A stretch of DNA of 64,000 bases from Pseudomonas abieticivorans (GCF_023509015.1 NZ_CP094975.1:2055501-2119500), one strand, 5' to 3'. Positions 50,879-60,090 are shown, counted from the stretch's first letter. Notes: generated by a model from the sequence alone, not told the origin. Made by a program: numbers and translations.

Positions 50879-52156
50879 GTGAAAACTGCCGTTGTTCCAC
50901 AGGCTCAAGAAATACCCGACACCTCCCTGGCCGATGTCGCTGCCGTGCTGAGCGAAGCCTACATCGAGAAAGGCACCCCGCTGTTCATGCGCACGGTACT
51001 GGCGCTGTTCTCCGGTGGTTTCGCCACCTTCGCGCTGCTGTACTGCGTGCAGCCGATGATGCCGATCCTGTCCCACGAATTTTCCATCAATGCCGCCCAG
51101 AGCAGCCTGATCCTGTCGGTGTCCACCGGCATGCTCGCCATCGGCCTGCTGATCACCGGGCCGATCTCCGACGCCATTGGCCGTAAGCCGGTGATGGTGT
51201 TTGCCCTGTTTGCGGCCGCTTTGTGCACCATCGCCAGTGCCATGATGCCCACCTGGCAAGGCATCCTGGTGATGCGCGCGCTCACCGGCTTGTCCTTGAG
51301 CGGGCTGGCGGCCGTGGCCATGACCTATCTGAGCGAAGAGATTCACCCCCAGCACATCGGCCTGGCCATGGGCTTGTACATCGGCGGCAACGCCATTGGT
51401 GGCATGAGCGGGCGGTTGATCACCGGCGTGCTGATCGACTTTGTCAGCTGGCACACCGCGATGCTGGTGATCGGCGGCCTGGCGCTGCTGGCGGCGATCA
51501 TTTTCCTCAAGATCCTGCCCGAGTCGCGCAACTTCCGCCCCCGCAAGATGAACCCGCGCGGGCTGCTGGAAGGCTTCACCATGCACTTCAAGGATGCCGG
51601 CCTGCCCTGGCTGTTCCTCGAAGGCTTCCTGTTGATGGGCAGCTTCGTCACCCTGTTCAACTACATCGGCTACCGCCTGCTGGCAAGCCCATACCACATG
51701 AGCCAAGCCCTGGTCGGCCTGCTGTCGGTGGTGTACCTGGCCGGCATCTACAGCTCGGCGAAAATCGGCTCGCTGGCCGACAAGCACGGCCGCCGCAAAG
51801 TGTTCTGGATGAGCCTGGTGCTAATGTTCGCAGGCCTGCTGGTGACCCTGCTCACCCCGCTGCCGGCGATCGTGCTGGGCATGCTGATGTTCACCTTCGG
51901 CTTTTTCGGTGCCCACTCGGTGGCCAGCAGCTGGATCGGCCGCCGCGCCACCAAGGCCAAGGGCCAGGCCAGTTCCTTGTACCTGTTCAGCTATTACGTG
52001 GGCTCCAGCGTGGCCGGCACCCTGGGCGGCGTGGCCTGGAACTACGGCGGCTGGAACGGGATCGGCTGGTTTATCAGCGGGCTGTTGGTGGTGGCGTTGG
52101 TGGTGGCGGCCAAGTTGGCCAAACTTGCGCCGCTGGGGGGGAATGTGAAGGCTTGA
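50879..52156 (+). CDS. MFS transporter (YnfM-like)
   Basis: A 425-residue, 12-helix major facilitator. I use GTG 50879 (GAGG seven bases upstream), although the frame is open from 50864. A ~40-residue cytosolic N-terminal tail precedes helix 1. The MFS A-motif reads GPISDAIGRKP between helices 2 and 3, with a related GSLADKHGRRKV in the second half. It resembles inner-membrane efflux proteins of the YnfM type; substrate unknown. The divergent LysR gene probably controls it. Confidence 0.88.
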   Translation: MKTAVVPQAQEIPDTSLADVAAVLSEAYIEKGTPLFMRTVLALFSGGFATFALLYCVQPMMPILSHEFSINAAQSSLILSVSTGMLAIGLLITGPISDAIGRKPVMVFALFAAALCTIASAMMPTWQGILVMRALTGLSLSGLAAVAMTYLSEEIHPQHIGLAMGLYIGGNAIGGMSGRLITGVLIDFVSWHTAMLVIGGLALLAAIIFLKILPESRNFRPRKMNPRGLLEGFTMHFKDAGLPWLFLEGFLLMGSFVTLFNYIGYRLLASPYHMSQALVGLLSVVYLAGIYSSAKIGSLADKHGRRKVFWMSLVLMFAGLLVTLLTPLPAIVLGMLMFTFGFFGAHSVASSWIGRRATKAKGQASSLYLFSYYVGSSVAGTLGGVAWNYGGWNGIGWFISGLLVVALVVAAKLAKLAPLGGNVKA

Positions 52157-52207
52157 GTCCGCCCGACGCAGCCGCTGGCGGTTTAGGCCAATATTTGTAG
52201 TGACTGC

Positions 52208-52274
52208 TTGGCGGATGAATCCGCTCTACAGGGTGAGGTTACCCCCCCTTGTAGGAGCGGATTCATCCGCGAAG
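52208..52274. repeat. Inverted REP pair downstream of the MFS gene
   Basis: A diverged copy at 52208-52229 faces a complete copy at 52251-52274 (core GCGGATTCATCCGC). The same family occurs at 4907 and 8512. It probably marks the 3' end of the MFS transcript. Confidence 0.8.
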
Positions 52275-52383
52275 AGGGCACCGCCGGCCGTAACGTTTCC
52301 TGACTTATTTCCCGCCTCGACTCCCATCAAACTTCATACAATCCGAAAGCCTTGAAGGAAATTTCCGAGTCGCTTTTTTGGGG

Positions 52384-52412
52384 TGTTTGCTAGGGAAATA
52401 TCTCTCTATAGT
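52384..52412 (+). promoter_or_regulatory. Candidate promoter for the structured leader
   Basis: A good -10 box TATAGT (52407-52412) has a weak -35 (TGTTTG at 52384-52389) 17 bp upstream. The predicted transcript would start just before the first leader hairpin. Confidence 0.45.
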
Positions 52413-52419
52413 TTCCGCC

Positions 52420-52597
52420 GTCGCACTGTCTGCGACCCGGATTTAGCAGTCCTGTCATCATCCCAGTGAAACTCGCTTATTAAGCGATTCGTGCTTTATC
52501 GCCTCGATTTTAATGCTATGGCGATTGCGTACGGGGCATCTTCGGATGCGCCGGTTTTGCTGGGTTGACTGGTCTGCTAACCCGTACGCAATTGCCA
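52420..52597 (+). ncRNA. Highly structured RNA leader upstream of a small protein gene
   Basis: Several stable elements are seen in order: hairpin GTCGCA/TGCGAC (52420-52436), palindrome TCGCTTA-T-TAAGCGA (52473-52487), and a 17-bp outer stem TGGCGATTGCGTACGGG (52519-52535) with 52581-52597, containing one G-U pair. Inside the stem is GCATC-TTCG-GATGC (52536-52549), a UUCG tetraloop. GGGTT (52562-52566) can pair with AACCC (52579-52583), competing with the outer stem for the CCC. It resembles a riboregulator or conserved mobile leader; I recognise no known riboswitch class. Confidence 0.55.
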
Positions 52598-52643
52598 CCC
52601 TAAATACTAGGGGCGGCGTAATGGACTCTACGAGGCTTTGCCC

Positions 52644-52919
52644 ATGACCACTTTCCAAGCCGTCACCAGCAACACCACACCCACCCCAGTGCTCTACATC
52701 AACGCCCAGGCCCCGTTGGCCGACCTCTACGAATTCGCCGATACCGGCGTGCGCGCCGTGCGGGACATGGTCAAGAGCCTAGCCAGCATGAGCATCCGCA
52801 GCGGCGACGATGCCGACCTGGCCCGCTTCGCCACCGTGGCGTACTTGTTGCTGGAGCCGTGCTGCAATGCGTTCGAGATCATCGACCAACGTACCCATGC
52901 CGGTGAGGCGATTCGCTGA
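52644..52919 (+). CDS. Small DUF3077/DUF6124-like Pseudomonas protein
   Basis: A 91-residue protein starting MTTFQAVTSNTTPTPVLYIN, with GAGG (52632-52635) eight bases before ATG 52644. The body looks all-helical (ADLYEFADTGVRAVRDMVKSL, then LARFATVAYLLLEPCCNAFEI). Small helical proteins of this kind occur in many copies in Pseudomonas genomes, behind similar leaders; exact family is uncertain. Function unknown. Confidence 0.7.
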   Translation: MTTFQAVTSNTTPTPVLYINAQAPLADLYEFADTGVRAVRDMVKSLASMSIRSGDDADLARFATVAYLLLEPCCNAFEIIDQRTHAGEAIR

Positions 52920-52925
52920 CGGGCA

Positions 52926-53432
52926 CTATCCCCACTTCATCCTTCGCAACACCCTTACCCCCGCCCACTCATGCTTTACCACCGCCAGCACATGCAGCAC
53001 CACCAACGCCGCCAGCAGCACGTTCAGCCCCACGTGCAGAACGTGAAAGCGCTGCAGCCACAGCGGGTCAAGCAAAGGTTGCGGCAAGGTCAGCCAACTG
53101 AAGATTTCGATTGGGCGGTTCATCATCAGCACGCCGGTGGCCAGCACCAGGCCCGTGACGCTGTAGATCAGGTTGTGTACCCAGCCGGCCAGGCGCTCGC
53201 CAGGGCTGTGGCCGTGGGCGCGCAAGTGGCGAATGCGCAACCAGGTGCGCACGGCGAAGAAAGGAATGAACAACATGGAGAGGGAGACGTTCAGTGCCGC
53301 GATCATTGCCTTGAACGTCGCTGACACGTTGAATAACGCCACGTAGCTGCCCATCACCAATGCCCAGATGATAAACAGCGCCGATAGCCAATGCAGGGCT
53401 ATCTGGCCCCAAGTGTAATGTGAAGTGCGCAT
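52926..53432 (-). CDS. Cytochrome b561-family protein
   Basis: A 168-residue inner-membrane di-heme cytochrome of the CybB type, with four membrane helices. Candidate heme-ligand histidines are His14 (QIALHWLSALF), one in LAGWVHNLIYSVTG, and those in RFHVLHVGLNVLL and VVLHVLAVVKH. It probably passes electrons from the quinone pool; the partner is unknown. It converges with the small gene upstream, ending 6 bp from it. Confidence 0.88.
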   Translation of the reverse strand: MRTSHYTWGQIALHWLSALFIIWALVMGSYVALFNVSATFKAMIAALNVSLSMLFIPFFAVRTWLRIRHLRAHGHSPGERLAGWVHNLIYSVTGLVLATGVLMMNRPIEIFSWLTLPQPLLDPLWLQRFHVLHVGLNVLLAALVVLHVLAVVKHEWAGVRVLRRMKWG

Positions 53433-53737
53433 GCGATAGCCCCTGCCATAAACCTGCGGCTCAAGAAAAATGCGTGCACGTGCCGCACGCTGCCATGAGG
53501 GGCCGATGACTGGGCTTGTTATTGAAACTGATGGCGAAACGATGCTACACCATCAAAGCGAATAGGAATCGCTCGCGAACGAAATTTCATCTTTGCCGCG
53601 CCAGGCCACCTCGCTGTAAACGATAAGCGGGTGGGCCCGGGCAGTAACTAGGACAGGTTGCACAACGTTCGCAGGAAACACGAAGTGCTCGTTAGGAAAA
53701 AGCCTACGGCCGCTAAAGGCGGGCGGCCGCAACTCGC
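53433..53737. other. 305-bp gap between cytochrome b561 and hemE
   Basis: No coding region is convincing here. It contains the probable hemE terminator at 53697-53729 and presumably the promoter of the cytochrome b561 gene; I see no clear -35/-10 pair. Confidence 0.6.
53697..53729 (-). terminator. Probable terminator of hemE
   Basis: CGGCCGC (53707-53713) and GCGGCCG (53723-53729) form the stem; on the minus strand a run of T follows after a 5-nt gap (A-run at 53697-53701). Confidence 0.6.
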
Positions 53738-54802
53738 TTAATGGTGGTACTGCGCCGAGAACTCGTGCACCGCGTTGATAAACGCGCCGGCGTGCTCCGG
53801 GTCGACTTCCGGGGTAATGCCGTGGCCCAGGTTGAACACGTGGCCGGTGCCGGTGCCGTAGCTGGCCAGGATGCGCGCAACTTCAGCGCGAATGGCCGCA
53901 GGCTTGGCGTAGAGCACGGTGGGGTCCATGTTGCCTTGCAGGGCGACTTTGCTGCCGACGCGCCGGCGTGCTTCACCGATATCGCAGGTCCAGTCCAGGC
54001 CCAGGGCGTCGGCGCCAGCATCGGCGATGCTTTCCAACCACAGGCCGCCATTCTTGGTGAACAGGATGACAGGAACCTTGCGCCCGTCATGTTCGCGGAT
54101 CAGGCCGCTGACGATCTTGCGCATGTAGGCCAGCGAGAATTCCTGGTAGGCCGCCGCCGACAGGTTGCCGCCCCAGGTGTCGAAGATTTGCACGGCCTGG
54201 GCGCCGGCCAGGATCTGCCCGTTGAGGTAGCTGGTGACCGATTGGGCCAGTTTGTCCAGCAGCAGGTGCATGGCCTGCGGGTTGTCGTAGAGCATGGCCT
54301 TGGTCTTGCGGAAGTCTTTCGACGAGCCGCCTTCGACCATGTAGGTGGCCAGGGTCCAGGGGCTGCCCGAAAAGCCGATCAGCGGCACGCGGCCGTTCAG
54401 CTCGCGGCGGATTGTGCTGACGGCGTCCATCACGTAGCCCAGATCCTTCTGCGGATCAGGGATCGGCAAGGCTTCGATGTCGGCCAGGCTGCTGATCACC
54501 TTCTTGAAGCGCGGGCCTTCGCCGGTCTCGAAGTACAGGCCTTGGCCCATGGCATCGGGGATGGTGAGGATGTCGGAGAACAGGATGGCCGCGTCCAACG
54601 GGTAACGCTCAAGCGGTTGCAGGGTGACTTCGCAAGCGAACTCCGGGTTCATGCACAGGCTCATGAAATCGCCGGCCTTGGCGCGACTGGCGCGGTATTC
54701 CGGCAGGTAGCGACCGGCCTGACGCATCATCCACACGGGGGTCACGTCAACGGGTTGCTTGAGCAAGGCGCGAAGGAATCGGTCGTTCTTCAGGGCAGTC
54801 AT
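53738..54802 (-). CDS. hemE: Uroporphyrinogen decarboxylase
   Basis: HemE converts uroporphyrinogen III to coproporphyrinogen III in heme synthesis by removing four carboxyl groups. The 354-residue cytosolic protein shows the family signature [16 protein letters not shown] near the N-terminus and the second signature [17 protein letters not shown]. Length is normal. It lies 73 bp downstream of gspM on the same strand, with only a weak hairpin between, but has no functional link to secretion. Confidence 0.97.
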   Translation of the reverse strand: MTALKNDRFLRALLKQPVDVTPVWMMRQAGRYLPEYRASRAKAGDFMSLCMNPEFACEVTLQPLERYPLDAAILFSDILTIPDAMGQGLYFETGEGPRFKKVISSLADIEALPIPDPQKDLGYVMDAVSTIRRELNGRVPLIGFSGSPWTLATYMVEGGSSKDFRKTKAMLYDNPQAMHLLLDKLAQSVTSYLNGQILAGAQAVQIFDTWGGNLSAAAYQEFSLAYMRKIVSGLIREHDGRKVPVILFTKNGGLWLESIADAGADALGLDWTCDIGEARRRVGSKVALQGNMDPTVLYAKPAAIRAEVARILASYGTGTGHVFNLGHGITPEVDPEHAGAFINAVHEFSAQYHH

Positions 54803-54849
54803 GTCGTCATCCGGCAGATAAGTGCCGGCATTTTCTCAGACCGGGAAGC

Positions 54850-54876
54850 AAAAGGCACGGAACCAGCCTTGCCTTT
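54850..54876 (-). terminator. Weak hairpin after gspM
   Basis: On the minus strand AAAGGCA pairs with TGCCTTT across a 12-nt loop, overlapping the gspM stop codon. A 7-bp stem ending in T residues; possible weak terminator of the secretion operon. Confidence 0.35.
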
Positions 54877-55304
54877 TATCTATCGGGGCGATTTGTCACG
54901 CCTGCCCGCGCTTGCAACAGCGCCCCCTTTGGTTGCAATGCCAGGCTGTGCAGGTGCGCGCCAGCCGCTTCCAGGCCCTGCAACCAGGCCAATACCGCCA
55001 GCGCATCGCCCGCCACGGCCACATTCAGCATGGGCCCGGCGATGTCCAGTTGTTGCAGTTCAAGGTTGGCGCGCTGGGCACTTTCACTGATAAACGGGGC
55101 CAGTGGTTGTTGCGGGCCGGTTTGCCGAACGGGTTGCGCCTGGGCCAGCCGGTTCGCCAGTTCAAGCTGTTGCTCGACGCGCAGCGTGGCCTGCGCCAAA
55201 TTCTGCCGTGCAGGCTGCCACACGCCGACCACCATCAGCGTGCCCAGCACGAAGGCTGCCAGCCCCCACAACGCACGGCGCTCGGATGGGCGCAAGGGCT
55301 TCAT
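54876..55304 (-). CDS. gspM: Type II secretion inner-membrane protein GspM
   Basis: Last gene of the type II secretion operon. The 142-residue bitopic protein starts MKPLRPSERRALWGLAAFV: short cytosolic tail, one membrane helix, then a coiled and ferredoxin-like periplasmic part. GspM binds GspL and stabilises the assembly platform. I use ATG 55304, whose start overlaps the gspL stop (ATGA), instead of an ATG 15 bases upstream. Confidence 0.85.
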   Translation of the reverse strand: MKPLRPSERRALWGLAAFVLGTLMVVGVWQPARQNLAQATLRVEQQLELANRLAQAQPVRQTGPQQPLAPFISESAQRANLELQQLDIAGPMLNVAVAGDALAVLAWLQGLEAAGAHLHSLALQPKGALLQARAGVTNRPDR

Positions 55305-56368
55305 AGGGCAGGCTCCCATAACAGCACCGCATCGACATGGGCCTTGCCCTGGCTTGCGCTGCCAAGGCGCAAGGGCAGATCGTCGCGCTCGCTTAAGCGT
55401 TGCAGGGTCGCAAGATCGCTGGCGCGCACTTGCAGCGTCCAGCCCTGCCCGGCGCTCCAGGTCATCTGGCTGACGTGTACATCGCCATTGGCCACCAAGG
55501 CGTGGGCCAGCGCCTGCAAGCTGGCCATCGGCCCAATGGCCGGTTGCTGCGCCAAACGTTGCAGCGCACTGAGTTGCGCCGCCAGGTCTGCCTGTTGGGT
55601 ATGGGCGGGGTAGAGTTGGCTGAAGCGCTGCTGGTTTGCAAGGGCCAGGTCATTGGCCTGCTGCGCCAGGCCTGCGGTTTGTAGCCAGAGGCTGGCCACG
55701 CCCATCAAGCCCATCAGTGCCAGGCTCAAAGCCAGGGTCCGCCAGGGCCAGGCGGGTGGCGCGGGCCCCAGCAAGTTCAGCGCCGCGTGGGTGCCCAGCA
55801 AGCCGGCCAGGCCGTCCTCCCGGGGGGCTTTCAACGAGCGCAAGGCCGCCGGCAACTGCGCCTGCAACGATGCCAGGCAGTTATCAGGCAACGCCAACCG
55901 CGCGGGCAGGCCGCCCCCCAGCAGCCAACGCCCGGCGGCCCAGACGGCACGCGGCCGGTCGGTTGCCAGCAGGTCGGCATCCACGTAAACCGCCGTGGCG
56001 TTGATGCCCAAGGCGTTAATCAAGTGCAACAGCGCTTCAAACGGCTCGCGCTCGGTGACCCACAGGCCGTAGCGCTGCTGGGCATCGGCGGCACTGGCAA
56101 ACAGCTGCAAGGTATCCGGATCGCTGGCCAACTGCTCTTCCAGCGAGTAGGCCAAGGCCTGCACGCCTGGCACGCGCCCGGCCCAGGGTTCGCTGAGCAA
56201 CCAACTGAACATCTCCATGGGCAACAGCAGCGTGACTGGCAGGCCACCTAACTGCGCCGAGGCGTCGGCCAGCGTGAGGGTGGCAGATGCCGGGGCCAGC
56301 AGTTGGCAGGGCCACTGTTCGTCGCGCAGGGCCAAGCCGGCGGGCAACAGATACAAGCAGTGGGTCAT
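55301..56368 (-). CDS. gspL: Type II secretion assembly platform protein GspL
   Basis: A 355-residue protein that anchors the GspE ATPase to the inner membrane. An actin-like cytosolic domain (about 1-225) precedes one membrane helix (TLALSLALMGLMGVASLWL) and a periplasmic ferredoxin-like domain. GGAGG lies seven bases upstream of ATG 56368, which begins MTHCLYLLPAGLAL; the longer open frame upstream is gspK in another frame. 4-bp overlaps with gspK and gspM. Confidence 0.88.
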   Translation of the reverse strand: MTHCLYLLPAGLALRDEQWPCQLLAPASATLTLADASAQLGGLPVTLLLPMEMFSWLLSEPWAGRVPGVQALAYSLEEQLASDPDTLQLFASAADAQQRYGLWVTEREPFEALLHLINALGINATAVYVDADLLATDRPRAVWAAGRWLLGGGLPARLALPDNCLASLQAQLPAALRSLKAPREDGLAGLLGTHAALNLLGPAPPAWPWRTLALSLALMGLMGVASLWLQTAGLAQQANDLALANQQRFSQLYPAHTQQADLAAQLSALQRLAQQPAIGPMASLQALAHALVANGDVHVSQMTWSAGQGWTLQVRASDLATLQRLSERDDLPLRLGSASQGKAHVDAVLLWEPAL

Positions 56369-57144
56369 GGCAATGCCTCCCCCGGCCACAAGCGCCGTTG
56401 CACCAACCTGGCCTGGCGAGTCTTGCGGTCCAGTTCGAAATCGCTGGCCAGCAGCAACTGGCGCTGGCCCAGCACCACCCGCACCCGCACCTGGAACCAC
56501 AGGCTGCTGAGGCTCAAGCCTTGGGCAGTCAAGCCCAGCCCCTGGGCCAACGGTTGGGCCAGGAACGCCTGGACACTGCGATAACCTTCAACGGGGCGTT
56601 GGGCCAACAGCGTCGCGGCTGTCGCTGGCGGTAGCCCGTGCAACTGCAGCGCGGCCTGGCTCGCGGTATTGAGGTTCAAACCGGCATGGGTCGGTAGCAA
56701 GGCCAGCCGCGATTGCCAGGCCTGCGCTACGCTTGGCTCCAGCCCCGACCACTCACTGAGACCGCTCAAGCCTCGGCTCAACGGTTGCTTGGGCAACTCC
56801 AGCCCGGGCAAGCGAAGCCCTGAGACAATCGCCGCGTTGAGGTTGTAGCGCCCGGCCAGGTCTTCGATTTCGACCGCAAGCGTGCCCCCCGGCGGCACGA
56901 ATGGCACCCGCGCCGTGGCCCAGGGCTGGCTCAGGTTCACCGGCACGAACAGCCCCAACGGCAACTGTTGACGGGCCCAGTGCTCGCCAGCCAGTGCCCA
57001 TTGGCGCAATTCCAGGTACTGGATCTGTTGCCCGCTGCTATGCAGCAACAGGCGATGGTTGCGAAGCAGGCTGGCGGTCAACAGCAGCGCCAGGGCCATG
57101 ATCAGCAATACACTGATCAACGCGATGCCTTGCTGTGCTTTCAT
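56365..57144 (-). CDS. gspK: Type II secretion minor pseudopilin GspK
   Basis: A 259-residue pseudopilin, larger than the others as expected for GspK. It has the short leader MKAQQG followed by the hydrophobic IALISVLLIMALALLL helix, and a globular domain including LNLNTASQAALQLHGLPP, the helix-hairpin-helix-like insert of the family. It caps the pseudopilus tip with GspI and GspJ. ATG 57144 overlaps the gspJ stop. Confidence 0.9.
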   Translation of the reverse strand: MKAQQGIALISVLLIMALALLLTASLLRNHRLLLHSSGQQIQYLELRQWALAGEHWARQQLPLGLFVPVNLSQPWATARVPFVPPGGTLAVEIEDLAGRYNLNAAIVSGLRLPGLELPKQPLSRGLSGLSEWSGLEPSVAQAWQSRLALLPTHAGLNLNTASQAALQLHGLPPATAATLLAQRPVEGYRSVQAFLAQPLAQGLGLTAQGLSLSSLWFQVRVRVVLGQRQLLLASDFELDRKTRQARLVQRRLWPGEALP

Positions 57145-57674
57145 GTGCCGGCACCGGGCACGGCCCAGATGCGCCGGATGGCGCCGAAACGCTCGGTGCT
57201 CAGGCTGACTTCCAGCGCAACCATGGCAGCGCGCGGAGTTTTCAAGCTCGCGTGCCAGTTGCCCTGGCTGTCCAGCAGGCGCCATTGCACGCCTAGCAAC
57301 CGGCCCGCCAGCAGCGCCTGGGTTTGCTGTTGGCCGTGGTCGCCGTGACTGAGCCGCCACAAGGTCGCGCGTTCGTAGCGGTAGGTCACTGCCTGAAACT
57401 CGCTGCGGGGCAACGCCAGGGGATTGGCCCAGTGGCCTCGCCATACGTTCAGTACGCCGGCCTCAAGCCCGAGCCCCGACACGCTGTGCAACACGTCGCG
57501 CTCGATCAACGCCAAAGCCCGCTGCAAGGCGCGCAATTCATTGGCGTGGGCTGACACCTGTCGCTCGGCACGCACGACCGTGTCGAACAGGCGCGAGGTG
57601 GCCGCGCCCAGCACGGCAAACATTGCCAGCGCGATCAGCACCTCAAGCAAAGTAAAGCCTTGCTCGCGCTTCAT
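57141..57674 (-). CDS. gspJ: Type II secretion minor pseudopilin GspJ
   Basis: A 177-residue pseudopilin with the prepilin peptidase site in MKREQG-FTLLEVLIALAMF, with Glu at mature position 5. Part of the GspI-J-K tip complex. Start ATG 57674 overlaps gspI by 4 bp. Confidence 0.91.
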   Translation of the reverse strand: MKREQGFTLLEVLIALAMFAVLGAATSRLFDTVVRAERQVSAHANELRALQRALALIERDVLHSVSGLGLEAGVLNVWRGHWANPLALPRSEFQAVTYRYERATLWRLSHGDHGQQQTQALLAGRLLGVQWRLLDSQGNWHASLKTPRAAMVALEVSLSTERFGAIRRIWAVPGAGT

Positions 57675-57994
57675 CGGGCCGGCAACCAACCGTGCAAACG
57701 GTAGGTATCGTCAAGCGTGAGCACTACCGCATCACCGTCCACGCGCTGCCTGAGTTGCCAGTGCCGGCCAGCAAAAACAGGGGTATACCACTGTTCACCG
57801 AACGGCGGGCGTGGGCCCAGTCGCAGCTCGGTGAGACGGTTGTCCAACAGCCACGCAGCAAGCACCCGGCGCTCCAGCCCGGCCGATTGGTTGACCGCGT
57901 ACTGGCTGGCGCCAAGCACGGCTGCGGCCAAGATGGCAAATACGGCCAGGGCCACGAGCATTTCCAGCAAGGTAAAACCGCGCTCAGCCTTCAT
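57671..57994 (-). CDS. gspI: Type II secretion minor pseudopilin GspI
   Basis: A 107-residue pseudopilin with processing site MKAERG-FTLLEMLVALAVF. Its size is typical of GspI, the smallest tip pseudopilin. The start at 57994 overlaps the gspH end by 11 bp. Confidence 0.9.
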   Translation of the reverse strand: MKAERGFTLLEMLVALAVFAILAAAVLGASQYAVNQSAGLERRVLAAWLLDNRLTELRLGPRPPFGEQWYTPVFAGRHWQLRQRVDGDAVVLTLDDTYRLHGWLPAR

Positions 57995-58451
57995 CGATTT
58001 GCAACTCATCAATCCCATCGCCAGCGATGTGCAGCAGCCGGCGTTGCGCAGACTCCAGGTAAAGATTGAACGCGGTGTATTCATCGTTGCTCAGTATCAG
58101 CACGTGCGGCACCGTCGGCTCCGCAGCCAATGGCACACTCAAGCCGTCCTGCTCCAGGTGCCAGGCCAACCCGGGCGTCAGGGCTTCCTGGCGTTGCAGC
58201 GGCTGCCAACGCTGGCCCTGCCATTGCCAAAGTTGATAACCGTGGTGCGTGAACGCGATGCCAAGCTGGCGACCCTCCAGAACCGCCTGCTGGCGACTGG
58301 CGTCCAGCAAGGCCACCAGGCCCTGCGCCTGATACCGTGCATCGCGACCCAGGTTGGGACCGGCGGCCAGGTTGACCATGCCGGCCACCACGGCGATCAG
58401 CACCAGCACCACCAACACTTCCAACAGGGTGAAACCACGCACGTCGACCAT
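57984..58451 (-). CDS. gspH: Type II secretion minor pseudopilin GspH
   Basis: A 155-residue pseudopilin with prepilin site MVDVRG-FTLLEVLVVLVLI. An in-frame GTG at 58457 overlapping the gspG stop is an alternative start; the cleaved mature protein would be the same. GspH links the tip complex to the GspG fibre. Confidence 0.88.
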   Translation of the reverse strand: MVDVRGFTLLEVLVVLVLIAVVAGMVNLAAGPNLGRDARYQAQGLVALLDASRQQAVLEGRQLGIAFTHHGYQLWQWQGQRWQPLQRQEALTPGLAWHLEQDGLSVPLAAEPTVPHVLILSNDEYTAFNLYLESAQRRLLHIAGDGIDELQIDEG

Positions 58452-58453
58452 CG

Positions 58454-58891
58454 TCACTCATCCCAGTTGCCAATATCCGCGGCCAGCGCCTCGCCGCCGG
58501 GCACGCCATCGGCACCCAGGCTGTAGAGGTCGTAGGGCACCGTGGCCCGCTGCCCCGGGTTCAGGTATTGGTACACGTTGCCCCAGGGGTCGCGGGGCAG
58601 GCTGCGCAAGTAACCCTGGGCGCTCCAGTTGCGTGGTAGCGGCGGGTCGGAGGGGCGTTTGACCAGCGCCTGCAAGCCCTGTTGCGTGGTGGGGTAGGCG
58701 AAGTTGTCCAGCCGGTACATTTCCAGTGCCGTGGCCAGGGCCTGCAGGTCGCTGCGCGCAGCGGTGACCTTGGCCTGGTCGGGGCGGTTCATGAACTGTG
58801 GCACCACCAGGGCGCCGAGCACACCGATGATCACCACCACGACCATGATTTCGATCAGAGTGAAGCCGCGCTGACCGCGTTTGTTGTTCAT
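58454..58891 (-). CDS. gspG: Type II secretion major pseudopilin GspG
   Basis: A 145-residue major pseudopilin. Processing site MNNKRGQRG-FTLIEIMVVVVIIG with mature Glu5; the C-terminal domain has the GspG-specific DPWGNVYQYLNPG and DLYSLGADGVPGG segments, the latter a calcium-binding loop. No prepilin peptidase gene (gspO) is in the operon, so chromosomal PilD/XcpA must process it. Confidence 0.95.
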   Translation of the reverse strand: MNNKRGQRGFTLIEIMVVVVIIGVLGALVVPQFMNRPDQAKVTAARSDLQALATALEMYRLDNFAYPTTQQGLQALVKRPSDPPLPRNWSAQGYLRSLPRDPWGNVYQYLNPGQRATVPYDLYSLGADGVPGGEALAADIGNWDE

Positions 58892-60088
58892 TCAATTCAC
58901 CAATTGGTTGAGACTGAGGATGGGCAGCAGGATGGCCATGACGATCAACAGCACCACGCCGCCCATCACCACCAGCATGAGTGGCTCGAACAGGCTGACC
59001 AGCAAGGCGATCTGCGCGGCGAGGGTTTTCTCCTGCTGGTCGGCGGCGCGCTGCAGCATGTGGTCCAGTTCGCCCACCCGCTCACCACTGGCGATCATGT
59101 GCAGCATCATCGGCGGGATGTCGCCGCTGCTCGTCAGTGCCTGGGTCAAGCTGGCGCCCTCGCTCACCGCTTGGGCCACGCGGTGCAGGCGCGCACGAAT
59201 GGCCAGGTTGCCGACCACGCTGGCGGCGATGTGCAGTGCGTCCAACAGCGGCACTGCGCTGCGGCCCATGATTGAAAGGGTGCTGGCAAAGCGCGCCGCC
59301 TCCACCGCCCGCACGGTGCTGCCGAGCACCGGCAGGCGCAACAGCCAGGCGTGCCACCCCTGGCGTACCCGGGGCTTGCGCAAGGCGGCGGCACTGGCCA
59401 GTACCGCCAAGCCCGCCACGATCGGCAACAGCCAGCCATGCCGGCGCAGCGCGCCGCTGACGGCGATCAGCGCCTCGGTGAGTAAAGGCAGGGCCTGGCC
59501 GCTGTCGACGAACATCGCCACCACGTCCGGCACCACGTACCCCAGCAGGAAAGTAACGATGGCCACCGACGCCAGCAGCAGAATCAGCGGGTACACCAGC
59601 GCCATCTGCAGCCGTTGCGCCGCAGCCTGGCGGGCCTGGGTGTAGTCGGCCAGTTGTTCGAGCACTGCCCCCAGGTGCCCGCTGCGCTCGCCGGCCGCCA
59701 CCGTGGCGCGGAACAGTTCCGGGAAGGCACGCGGGTAAAGCGCCAATGCCTGGGCCAGGCTGTGCCCTTCCAGGATATGCTTGCGCAAAGCGTGCACCAG
59801 GCCGACCAAGCGAGGCTTTGCAGCATGCGCCGCCACTGCGGCCAGGGCCTCTTCCAGCGGCATGGCGGCCTGTATCAGCGTGGCCAACTGACGGGTCAGC
59901 AACGCCAGGTCTGCCTTGCCCAGCACTGCTGGCCAACCCAGCAGCCATGAGCGCACCGGTGCCAGGCTCAGCACCCGCAGGCCCTTGTCGCGCAGCAGTT
60001 GGCGTGCCTGACGCGGCGTGTCGGCCTGCTGCTGGCCGGTGTGGCGCCGCCCATCAGAGGCTTGGGCACGGTAACGAAACTGGCCCAT
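58892..60088 (-). CDS. gspF: Type II secretion inner-membrane platform protein GspF
   Basis: A 398-residue polytopic protein with the two repeated GspF/PilC cytosolic domains (about 65-190 and 265-385) and three membrane helices, such as LVYPLILLLASVAIVTFLLGY and LMLVVMGGVVLLIVMAILLPI. It directly abuts gspG and sits 2 bp after gspE. Confidence 0.94.
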   Translation of the reverse strand: MGQFRYRAQASDGRRHTGQQQADTPRQARQLLRDKGLRVLSLAPVRSWLLGWPAVLGKADLALLTRQLATLIQAAMPLEEALAAVAAHAAKPRLVGLVHALRKHILEGHSLAQALALYPRAFPELFRATVAAGERSGHLGAVLEQLADYTQARQAAAQRLQMALVYPLILLLASVAIVTFLLGYVVPDVVAMFVDSGQALPLLTEALIAVSGALRRHGWLLPIVAGLAVLASAAALRKPRVRQGWHAWLLRLPVLGSTVRAVEAARFASTLSIMGRSAVPLLDALHIAASVVGNLAIRARLHRVAQAVSEGASLTQALTSSGDIPPMMLHMIASGERVGELDHMLQRAADQQEKTLAAQIALLVSLFEPLMLVVMGGVVLLIVMAILLPILSLNQLVN

Positions 60089-60090
60089 GT

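Noticed and set aside
53657..53662. Isolated GTTGCA hexamer near hemE as a PutA site
   Set aside because: A single six-base match is expected by chance; no second box or proline-related gene is near.
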